A DNA stretch of 64,000 bases from Trebouxia sp. TZW2008 (lineage: Eukaryota > Chlorophyta > Trebouxiophyceae > Trebouxiales > Trebouxiaceae): assembly GCA_002118135.1 (NCBI GenBank), contig BDIU01000252.1:1-64000 (forward strand), written 5' to 3'. Of the stretch, positions 43,195 to 53,600 are shown piece after piece. Under the pieces are notes generated by a model. It saw only the letters and a list, made by a program, of their open reading frames with translations, did not search any database and was not told the DNA's origin. Position numbers and translations under genes: made by a program. How positions within the stretch are numbered: the stretch's first letter is position 1; every line of letters begins with the position of its first letter.

Positions 43195-45050
43195 CTGCGC
43201 CGGTCCCGTCGAGCCCCTATCACAAACCTGCGACACCCAGTTCAGCCTGGAACACTGCGAAATGTGTAGGGTCGCTCGATAGGGTTGTGACTTTGCCACA
43301 TTGCATAATGCCAGCCAATTTGACATCAAAATTATTCTCTCTCTCTCAAAAGACTTGCAACCTATGAGCAGGAAAAGCTGATATGTTCACTACTTGTGGC
43401 TGTAAGCACTGGCCTTGTGCTGCTCAAGTCATGCTGCATTGATCATGCCAAGTTGCCCTTTCAGCTTAACACAACAGACCTGCTTTATGCATCCCACATT
43501 TACTTGCTGCTGTGTTCACCAGTTGCAACCATGAGCCCTCCAAAAGAGTGGTTGTCTGACAACACACTACAAGCTGGCCTGCACACTGCAATTGTGTGCT
43601 GAGCAGATGCTGTCAAGGGTGCCACCAATCTGACAACTCAGCAAGACATTCGACGCTCATGAAGGCGCTGTCCACAAAAAGACTGCCAATTGAAAATCAC
43701 TTCTAGTAGTCTGTGCTCAACAGGCATGTACCAGCCTGAACACAAGTGTGGAATTGCCAGCAAATGGCACCGTGTGCGGGCTGGGATGACAAGAAACTTA
43801 GCTTCAGTCTAAGGCTATGTGTTGCTTGTACCTTACTATACACCCATTTACACCTGAATACTGTTATCGGGCTTGAACATCAGCCAGTGACCAATGCTGT
43901 GCCTGTTTCAAGGAGCACTACAAGCTGTCCATGATATCTTGCTTTAGACGGTGGCGCGCTGAATTTCAACACAGCCAATAACAAGATCTCTCTGTTCAGT
44001 CTGTCTCCATGCTGAAAGACATGTTGGATAATTTCAGCGTTCATCTTGGAGCATATGTAGCCTATCGTGTGTCCTCATACAGTCTAATGACCGCACTAGT
44101 GGATCTCTCATCATGCAGTACCAGCTCTCAAATCCTGTGCACTCAGCCTCCAAGGTTACACACGAGCCAGAATCAGAATCAACATGCCTTCCTACGCAGG
44201 CACACAGGAGACGCACATTTCAGACAGAAGTTCTGCTTTCAAAAAGAGGCATTCAGTGCTCCTCTCTTATTGCTGGACAGGGTACAATGCAATAGGCACA
44301 GTGTAGTCTGAAACCCAACGTATGGTCTGCACCCCTGCAGGAGCAACAGTTTAAGACATGACATACCCAACTTCGAATGCTATCAGTTGACCACAACTTT
44401 GCCCCTTTCCCAATGCTGGACAAGGTGACATGTAACAAGCAGAGTAAAGAACGAAGCCCAAATGGAGTCCCTGGCACCCCTGCAGGGGCAAGTGTTGACA
44501 AATGATACAACGAATCTCAATGTTGTCAGCTACAATTCCATTGCTGTAACAGTCTAAAGCAGCTACTGGTCGATGCTGATTCGCATGCCTCAGCACGGTT
44601 CATGCAGGGAAGAGGAGTGCTGCTGGCGGCAGCTTTGCTTACAAGTGAACACTCCAACAACGTCGTTGTCCTCCTAACTTCCTGGACTAGCTCGTCAGCA
44701 AGACCGGGACGATTCGCACTCTATAGCCTGCTCATCTGCAGCCTGCATTGGCCTTTGGTGTCAAATCCGGGCTGCTGTTGCTCACAGAGGCCAGTATGAC
44801 ACCTGATGGCATACATTTGGGTTTGCTTGTTTGTTTTCTGTGCAGATTTCATTAGCCTTGGAGTTGCATAGCTGATGCATCTCAGTTGACTGTACTTGCT
44901 GAGCAGCAATGAGCCCTGCACCATTGTTGCTGACCAGCTTGTCTCTGGGCTGCTGCACTGGAAAGCAGTCAACAAATGGCGTCCCCAGCATGTCAAAAGA
45001 ACTCTGGGCCTGGAGATTGATCCCTTGTGTGTCTGTCTGAATGACTGAGG
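43195..45050. other. Spacer upstream of EFHB
   Basis: About 43010-43290 is CG-rich and covers the EFHB start. Further up, two related blocks on the minus strand (about 44310-44360 and 44455-44510) share CCCCTGCAGG and GTACCAGGG-like motifs, and the dispersed element occurs at 44778-44840. Short minus-strand stretches at 44640-44720 and 44865-45000 look exon-like but could not be joined. No gene is called. Confidence 0.4.
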
Positions 45051-45247
45051 TTAACAGAGCAAATGCTGCTGCAAACCGTTTAGCAAGTCTTCTGGAAGGC
45101 TAGCCAAATACGCGAACTTGCTCACAATCAAGACTGTTATCAGGCTCAGGGCATGGGCTGTCAGAGCCTTTCCTGCCATGCTGTTCAGGGAGCAGCCAAC
45201 ATATGCTTGTGTCAGCGTTTCAAAGACATCAAGGCTTGGAGACTCGA
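45051..45247 (-). CDS. Possible terminal exon of an unknown gene
   Basis: Not recognised. After an AG acceptor at 45248-45249 the frame is open to a TAA at 45051. It contains VESPSLDVFETLTQAYVGCS and a hydrophobic stretch (TAHALSLITVLIVSKFAYLA) ending in LPEDLL. Two diverged copies lie upstream at about 45285-45490 and 45505-45645, the pattern seen beside real exons in this window. Upstream exons were not found, and the region lacks a CG-rich start, so it may be a decayed gene. Confidence 0.35.
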
Positions 45248-46731
45248 CCTTTGTGCGCATGTGTGAATCATGAAGGTGGACACAGTATTTGCTGTTATGT
45301 TTACTATTTAGCAAGCCTTGTGGAAGGCTTGCCCAAAAGGTCAGCTCACTCACAATCAACACTGCTGTCGGGCTCAGAGCAAGGACTATCAGAGCTTTCC
45401 TGCAATGTTGTTCAGGGAGCAGCCAACATATGCTTTTGTCAGCGTTTCAAAGAGCTCAAGGCTTGGAGACTTGCGAGCTTGTGTAAGTGCTGAAGGTGGA
45501 CAAAATTGCTGTTCCAAACTGTTTAGCAAACCTTGTGGAAGGCTTGCCCAAAAAGTCAATTTCCTGACAAACAATACTGTCTGCAGGCTCAGGACAACAG
45601 CAATCAAAGCTTTTCTGCCATGCTGTCAAGAACTGGTCACAGCAACCTGACATCTTCCCCTCATATCAGCTGTCACCAATTTTGCAACACACTGCATCTT
45701 TGTGACATGCAACAGAAAGTTGATAGATTCTCCTAGCTGCAAATGGCCTGGGCCACTGCTGATGCTGTGGCTGCAGTTTTAGCAATACTGGCATAGATTA
45801 TACAGTGCCAAATGTTCCTCAGTCTGCAGAAGGTGTGCTTGCATACTGCACAGATGCAGCGCTTCTTCATAGATTGCGCATCGAAAGCTACGCACTGCAT
45901 CTCTGTCACATTTAGGCTGACTGAGGACCTGTCAAGGCTCTAAAATTCATGCTTTGGAATCAGGCTGAAGGTGCACAACTTTCAGACAAGCATGATCATG
46001 AGCACACAGAAAACGCTTGGGCTTTGAGGCCTGTTAGGGATCATGCAACTGTGAATGCATGCCATGCAAAGTCAGTAGCATCGTTCTGTTCCTTTGCAGC
46101 TACTGTATGAGACACGAGATCTGACAGGGTACGCATGTGACTGAAGAAGCTTTGTTGACGAGGCCGAAAGTCCTCAGCCTGCGTTTGGATGAATGCAACA
46201 GCTTAAGAGATAGCTCTAACTGGCAGCAATGACATCGTTCGACATGAGAGAGTTCAAAGCAAATCAGAGCAGCAGTGACTGTTGTGACAGCAGTGCGGCA
46301 GGCTGGATGACATCATACACCTGTCACAAAACGATTTTGCAGAGTGCTTTCTGCAATGCACGTGCACCTCAAGGCAGAACGCATCACATGCATATCATAT
46401 GATCTTACATTGTAGATGGCTCTTCATAACACCGTTGTTTTCAGAACTCATGCCAAACACAAAAATAACACCTTACAGACTTAAAGTTTGCTGCTCAAAT
46501 CATCAAGTCTGTTCTGCAATGATGCTACTAGTGTCAGGCAGTTTCGGCCATGACATCTGCAAGTGATAGTGTCAGCGATGGCATCGCTGACAGCCTGTGA
46601 GTAAGGCATGTCACATGTCACGGTATGCACAGAAACAATCACACGGGCATTTGCGAAATGAACCTCTGCTTTTGGAATCAGTGACCTCCATCCAAAGCAG
46701 GGCAGGCATGTTAAGTCATGTGAAGCGACTG
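45248..46731. other. Spacer with duplicated exon-like blocks
   Basis: Contains the two copies of the 45051-45247 segment. From about 45650 to 46480 I see nothing. A minus-strand open stretch at 46488-46600 (SQAVSDAIADTITCRCHG) follows an acceptor-like CTCACAG and ends at a stop, but no partner exon was found. Confidence 0.4.
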
Positions 46732-48004
46732 TCAATTTTCCACCTCTTCTTCAGCATCTTCCGGCTGATAGTCTGAGTCGTTGGAATAAGAACTGGTTGC
46801 CGTTGAGTTGCTGCTGTGTTGTGGTGCAAGTTCAAAGTCTGGTTCACCACCTGCATTTGCAATAGAGGCTTGCTGACATGGGTCAGAAACACTGCAGCGA
46901 CTGCAGCACTTGAGTGAAAAAAGTGGCTTTGATCGAAAATTTGATGGGGTTGGTCAACACAAGTACCACAAACAAGTATATGAACAGTATGCCATGCTGT
47001 GCCGCATGCAGTAAATAAAGCATGCAATCTTGTAGACCTGGGCAACAATCTTGCTGCTCCTCAAATGTACTTGGCATCAAGAACCTACCTTCTGGTGCAG
47101 CATGGCTCGCAATCAAGTTTGGTGAGCTATTGTTCGTCCTGATCTGATGAATTTCCCACATTGAATAGGCCATTCTGGCTGACATGGGCCGGTTGGGCAA
47201 GGCATCTTCATCTGCACTGCTGGCTGCCAAACCCTGGGACAAAAGGCATGAGGTCAACTTAAAGCTATTCAACAGCATGTGCCTGACTGAGGTGAGATAG
47301 CATGTATGACACAGCGACCTGTGCAAGCTGAAGGTAGTGCAGTCAATGCTTATGCCACAATCGACTGACTTGTTGATGCAACATGCACAATAAGGCACAA
47401 TATGTGCAGCTCAGTAAGGCATTGACATCAGCAGACATGAGGGTGTATTGGACTGCATACCTGAGATGAAGACTGGGCACTCCCTGCTGAGGATGATTCA
47501 CAAGGGGGCAGGGAAGTTGATGGGAGTCGGAAAATGTCCACCACTTTGCCAAGTGGTGAAAAATGGTACTGAAAGGATGTTCCGTGGGCTGCAGCCTGGC
47601 TCAACACATCTGAGATGCCCCTTGACATGAACGCAGGGAGTTTGCCAACGCCTGCACCAAGCCAGGGATAAATGTCAGGTGAGGTTGCACGGTCACGAGG
47701 TTGCACCAAGACTTTCATTGCAGGTACAAGCGATCAAGCTTGTTTTTCCACCAGAGAGTCGTGCACGGGCAAGTGGCAGCTCAATAGGCGACAGTTTTCG
47801 GTCGAGAGCGAAGCAGCTTGCGAGTTTGATGGCATCTTGCTTGTTGCTAATTGATGCCAAGAACAACGTACCTGAGCTGCTGCTGTGGCCCAAGGATTGC
47901 TGCTGTGGACTCGACGGTTCATCAGATGATGCCAGGGACAGCAGGCTCCTGACAGTGTCACTCTCCACCTCAGCGTCGCTCTGAACCTCATTAGGTCGAG
48001 GCAT
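46732..48004 (-). CDS. Unknown Ser-rich acidic-tailed protein
   Basis: Not recognised. Four exons join in phase: 47872-48004, 47461-47651, 47089-47233 and 46732-46850, giving 195 aa from the first in-frame ATG. The N-terminus is Ser/Gln/Glu-rich (SDAEVESDTVRSLLSLASSD). A more ordered central part follows (VGKLPAFMSRGISDVLSQAA, then FHFSPLGKV-like YHFSPLGKVVDIFRLP), then PMSARMAYSMWEIHQIRTNN and a Ser/Glu tail ending in EDAEEEVEN. The reading frame is open upstream of the ATG to about 48128. In that extension, an acceptor could join the gene immediately upstream in phase 1, so the two may be one gene. The CG-rich stretch at 48150-48300 argues for a separate start here. Confidence 0.6.
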
Positions 48005-48450
48005 TTTTGGTGGGGGTGGCGACGCTGAAGGCTGCTCCTCAGGCGCCCTTTTGTAAACCCTGGCAGTCGAGCCGATAGCCCCCAAGTCTGTGGCAAGGAC
48101 AATACCATCAAACGACTGCTCGTGGCGGGCAACACTGAGAAACTGTTCTCAATACTGATCCGCTCTCAAGAGCCGAACTGTGCAATCTTATGCAACGTTG
48201 ACGCTGACGCGTCGCTCAAACGTGCGTGCGCAGCTGGAAACAATGAAGGCGACAGTGCAGTTGAACCAGTTTAGTGAATGATTGATCGTGTACATGCCAT
48301 CTCTCATGGTTGAGACTGAAGGTCACTTGGGCATCCTGGTCTCTCATGTTTGAGGGACCAGGACAACACAGCAGATCAATGCAGTCTGAGAGGAGGAACA
48401 GAGGCAGAAGGCATCAGACATGCAGTGATAGCATGCAAAAGATGGATGAA

Positions 48451-48454
<4 letters not shown>

Positions 48455-48500
<46 letters not shown>
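48455..48500. repeat. (TG)n microsatellite
   Basis: About 23 TG dinucleotides lie just downstream (minus sense) of the exon ending at 48543. Frames through it are artefacts. Confidence 0.97.
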
Positions 48501-48501
<1 letters not shown>

Positions 48502-48542
48502 ACACCGAAGGCAATTTGGCAACCAGCAAGGCATGCGCTCAC

Positions 48543-49709
48543 CTCTGTGTGAGAAGTTCACTGGAATTTGCATCTGAGGCGCATCACGGAAAGCCTGCCA
48601 CCTCCACCAGTCCTTCTTCAAAACCCACACATCTGTTGGGCTCTTGTTATGATTCCAAGCACTAAAATCCGTGGGATGACCACGCCACAGCAAGCGCGAC
48701 TTCACATAAACTTTCCTGGGAACATCCACACCTGGAACAAACGTGATTAGATTAGAAGTGCTTCTTGAGAAGATGTGCAGAAAAGATGTGCACAGAATCT
48801 CCCTATGCGAACACACATGGCTGAGTAAGACACAACTCTTGAGAAGATGTGATCAGTGTCTTTGAATGCACATATGTCAGGCAGCCAACCTGTGGCGCAG
48901 GGAGCATTGTATGATTGTGACTCAGTAGCTGCATTTGTAATTGTTGTTGGGGGTTAGGGTCACAGCAGACCTCTGATGCTGAGTTGCTTGCAGTTTTTTG
49001 CAATGACTGGCATGTAAATTTGGTGCTGGTAGGCTACAGGCTCTTGATTTGCACAGTACTGTCAGCTGAGAACGTCGGAGGTCTACAGCAATTGCCTCTT
49101 CATGAGCAGATGCTACGTCTGAAGTATGAAGGCCCTCTGATGCAGAGTTCACAGCATGACACAGAAAGGGAACATACCATGAAAATTGATGTTCAACCAG
49201 TCCAGCTCCAGGCCAGTCACCTCTCCACGCAGCCATCCTTCTCTACTAGGGTGGTAGACCCACACCTCGCTGCCTACCGCACACTTGAACTCATGTTGGT
49301 GCAGCACCAGGAATGGGTCCTCTATCCGCAGGAGCGGCTGTTTGCACAGTTCCTCAGTGTCAGCAACCAATTTTGCCACCTAAAGAGCAGCATCTGAATG
49401 AGTGGACTGAAGGAGCAAGGCTTCTCCACATGTGGACAATGTTCTTTGCCTGGCTCAGAGTTGAGTGCTTCACCCAGGCTTTAGTTGTCATCAGCTTGAA
49501 AAGCTGCTTGCTCTGAGTGAAAATGCTACGAAGCTCTTCAGCAATGCTGCAGAATATGACTACATATACTTGAGGTACTTCGCATACCTTCTCGCGCAAC
49601 TCGTCTTAAGAAGCGTCCGCTTTGGCTGCTCCGTAACGCTCAATGTGGTCTGTGAAGCAGATTTGACGGTCAGCCAAACAACCACGAACGACACAGCACA
49701 TAATTCCAT
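48543..49709 (-). CDS. Unknown protein with possible signal peptide and Trp-rich module
   Basis: Not recognised. Exons 49588-49709, 49474-49546, 49178-49379 and 48543-48731 join in phase (phases 2, 0 and 1). The first in-frame start considered (ATG at 49709) gives MELCAVSFVVVWLTVKSASQ, a possible signal or anchor sequence; an ATG at 49784 would add 25 codons. The body has LRSIFTQSKQLFKLMTTKAW, an SH3- or Tudor-like stretch (GSEVWVYHPSREGWLRGEVT) and VDVPRKVYVKSRLLWRGHPT followed by VWVLKKDWWRWQAF. The module resembles plant Agenet/Tudor-type repeats only loosely, and that is a guess. The 3' end is unresolved: the last donor (GTGAGC, phase 1) could join 48128 of the next gene. Confidence 0.55.
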
Positions 49710-50657
49710 ATGGTTGACCGACGCAACAGGTAACAAGGAGTAGTCAGTCGTACTCCCACCTGCGGGGTTGTCGTCCAGCAACATCCTCGGCAAAACTGCA
49801 AGGCTCAACTGCACACACAGCACGACCGTCGATTGAGTCGATTATCGGTACATAGGCATATATCAGACATGTCTGAAGGCAGCAGAGAACGAGCACGCCT
49901 CCCAGCGCAAGACGACAAAGACGGTTCAGCAAGCAAAACCAGATAGTCCAAAGGCCTTTAATGCTGACCTTTGAATATGATGCAGCCCCTTCTGTAGTTG
50001 TCCGTCCTCACTCTGGAAGGGGGAGCAGAGTGCTTGCCTGCGGACTCGACGAGGCCGATGTGAATTGCCGAACTAGTGACTGCAGTGCAGACGTGAAAGG
50101 AAGGCCCGCAATTTTGTCAGAGCACGCAGCACGTGTTCGGCATGCTTGACATGGTGTGCGTGATGCTTTTGCGTACACGTCATGCGTGAAGCGGCCTTGT
50201 GTGAATACTCGCTGATGAGAATCAGTGCCATCTTGTGTTTGCATGGTCCGGTTATACTCGGGCACGAACGTGCGCTGAATGTCAGTCAGCTATGCTACAA
50301 GACACCTGCCACTTGAAGCTCTTGCGATCACTCTTTAGGTGCAAAATTTGCAGTCACTGTGGTTGTTCCTGCAGGTAAGTCATTACAGCTGTGATCATTG
50401 TCCTGGGTGCCTGTTGAACGCATGAGTTGTAAATCATGTAGCAAAGCACGTGCCTGAGTCAGTCTCGAAAACATAAACTCAGTTTTGCACCTTCTGACAG
50501 TAGAAAGATAGAATAGCAAAGTCTATGCCTTCAGGCGTCATAGCAGAAACAACAATCTACATGCACAACTTGCATGTCCGGCGCACAGGGCCAAAACTCC
50601 AAAATTCACTACCCTGACATGATGGGCATAACCAAGCGCGCACAGCAAGAATCAGTC
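49710..50657. promoter_or_regulatory. CG-rich spacer, likely promoter of the 48543-49709 gene
   Basis: About 49590-50280 is CG-rich, spanning the start of the minus-strand gene and running left to right into noncoding DNA. A minus-strand frame at 50008-50265 has no supported exon partners. A reverse-oriented copy of the dispersed element lies near 50518-50556. Confidence 0.45.
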
Positions 50658-53600
50658 CTAAGCGCTAGAGCCTGCAGCTTGCCCACTGTCGTCCATTCCT
50701 GCATGAACCTGTCCAGATGCATTACCCTGTGGCCCTGCACCTTCTCTGGCTTGCTTTGCAGGCCTGGCTTCATCCTTCTCGACATCGGCCCTCATGAGAT
50801 AGGCAAGATCATCCATTTTGTCTTCCACATCCTCCATCTGACGTCTCTTGTTGCGAGCTGCTCCAGTGTCAGGCTTGGACACAAGCCCAAAATGCTGCTC
50901 CATTTGAGCGACAATGTTGTCTACTGTCAGGGCTTCGCTTGGCCCTGCCTTGGCCCCCTGATCCTGTGCTTCCAGCTGTGCCAGCTCTGCATTGACAAAC
51001 AGACCTTTCAGCAAAGCATAAATGACATAGCTCGGAAAGCTTGTATAAAGCTTCTATCTATCTCACCCAAGAACATGCTAGTCAAGCTCAGAGGCCTTGC
51101 TAAGTGTGTATAGTCACCAAGGAGCTATCATTGAGATTCCCAGTCTGTGCACATTGCTGATTCACTACAAACACATTCATCAAGAGTGTCATAACTTCAA
51201 AACACACTGTATGGAAGCTTGCATAATCTATGGCACATCTCATGGTTACACCCTTAGTGTGCCATAGATTATGCCGCAAGCAGATGAAGCAAGCATGGCA
51301 AGAGTAGCAAGCTTTCTGAGCACGCTTGCATAACAAAGCTGCAGTGACCTTTCAAGACAAGGACACTCAATGTCAAGACATTCTTGTTGTCAGGACAATG
51401 CAGTCAACCAAGCAATGTGTTCCAACTGCAATAGCATCCCTCACTAGCAACAACTTTCCTGGTGACCAAAGCAGTCATTACAAGCAGAAATCACTGTGAC
51501 AGAGCCTGTCTGAAACTGGCTTACCCTCAGCCAGAAACAGCTTCAACTGCTCAACAATGCTCTTCTGGAGAGCCACCTCCTTCTCCCGCTTCTCCAGCGC
51601 ACGCTCCCACTTCTTTGCATTCTTCAGCATGGCCTTTGCGGCTTGACTCTGGTCAACAGATGCATCACCTGCCTGCACCTGCATTGCACAGCAGACAGTC
51701 AGCACAGGAAGCATTGCCACAGGATGACACGAATCAGGCACCTAGTCTCATGGCTATGCAAACCAGCATGATATGTGGCTGCTCTGCATTGCTTAGGCCT
51801 TCACTGCAGCTGATGAGACCAAACATTGCCACGTGCTTGCACTCTGCACCCCAGGCTCAGCTTTGAAGTTGCCACTACGACACAAAAGAACACAGTGGGA
51901 AAAGTGACTCCTAACCCCCCAGCTGAAATGCAGAAGCTGGGCATTGACAGTTTTTGAGCAAGGCAGTGAGCAGGTGATCAAGTGAGCAAGCGAGCGAATC
52001 AATGAATTAAGCAAGTGGGGCTGGAGCTACCTGCTGTGGCTGCTGTTGTAGGGAACTCAGCTGAGCCTGGACCGTCATGAACTTTGTTTCCACTTCCGCT
52101 TTGCTGTGCTGCTCAGCCTGCAGCTGCTGCATCGCCTTCTCTCCCTCCTCCTTCAAGTTTGTCACCTGCTGCGCCAACTCAGCCAGCTTCTGCATTGCAC
52201 AACATGCAGTCAATACAACAGGCTGCACTGCAAGAATTGACAGAAACAGGATCATCATCTTCATGACATGTTACGCCGCAGTGAATGATAGATGATGGAC
52301 TGTGAACATTACCAAAGGTTGCCACCATGATACACAAAGCACACAATGGCAAGTTGCAGTCAAAAAGTCTGCAGCTGTGCATCAGCAACAATCGAGCAAG
52401 TGAATGAGCAAAAGAATGAGTGAGTGCGCGAGTGAGTGCGATGATAACTGAGTGAGTAAGTGAGTGCGTTAGTGCAAGAGTGAGTGAGTGAGTGAGTGAG
52501 TGAGTGAGTGAGTGAGTGAGTGAGTGCGCGAGTGATTGAGTCAGATAATTGATTGAGTAAGTGAGCAAGCGAGAAAGTCAGCACGCGAATGGAGTGAATC
52601 TAGTGGTTCAAGATTCTATGTTTTTGATTGAGTGAGTGCGTGGCAGAGTGAGTGCTATGAGGCGATACCTGCTGTGGCTGCTGCTGCGCCTCATGCAGCT
52701 CAGCCTTGACCTGCCTTAACTCTTCCTCCAGTGCTGCCTTGCTGTGCTGTTCATTTTGCAGCTGCTGCCACACCTTCTCTCCTGCCTCCTTGGTGGCCGT
52801 CACCTGCTGCTGCAACTGATCCAGCTTCTGCTTTACACCTTCAGCCGTTGTTGCTGCACAAGCCGTGGCATCATCACTAGCCTGCTTCAACTGCTGCACT
52901 TCCTGAGTGGCCTTAGCAGTGGCCTGCTGCTGCTGCACTAACTCGTTCTGCAACTTGGCTACTTCTGCAGTGTGCTTGGTGTTAGCCTTTCCCAACTCAG
53001 CATCAAAAGTCTTCTGAAATTGGGCCTTAAGCTTTTCCACATCTGCAGTGTGCTCAGTGTTAGCTGCAACTGTTTCAGCTGATGCGCCCTTCAGCAAATC
53101 GGCTCTGACTTTCTCCAACACTGCATCATGCTGGGCTGTTGCTGCAGCCAGAGCAGCCTTAGACTCCTTCTGCATCATGGTCTTCAGCTTCTCTAGAGCT
53201 GCAGTGTGCTTAGTATCCGCTGCAGCTGTCTCAGCAGTTGCTCCCTTCTGCAGCTGATTCTTCGTCTTCTCTAGAGCTGCAGCGTGCTCAGTGTCGGTCT
53301 GTGCAGCTGCTGACTTTGCCTGCTGCTGCAATTTGTTCTGCAGCTCTGTCAAAGCCGCAGCGTGCTTGCTGCTTGCCTCTGTCAAAGCTGCAGCGTGCTT
53401 GCTGCTGGCAGCTGTCAGGGCTGTCTGAGCCTGCTGGAGCATCTGGCCCTCCCTAGCATCAGCACTGCAGCAACGCAATGACATGTAGTGATTCATGTGT
53501 TGTTCTTATCACCAACAAGGTGTTTGCTGCTTGCATCTGTCAGGGCTGCCTGATCTGACAGCAATCACATTGTCGGTGATTGATAATGTGATTGCTGTCA

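Noticed and set aside
48344..48816. Open frames with His-Thr or Cys-Val repeats
   Set aside because: Artefacts of the TG dinucleotide array read through the end of a real exon.
52179..52584. Ser-Leu-Thr-His repeat open frames
   Set aside because: Translations of the GAGT tetranucleotide array.
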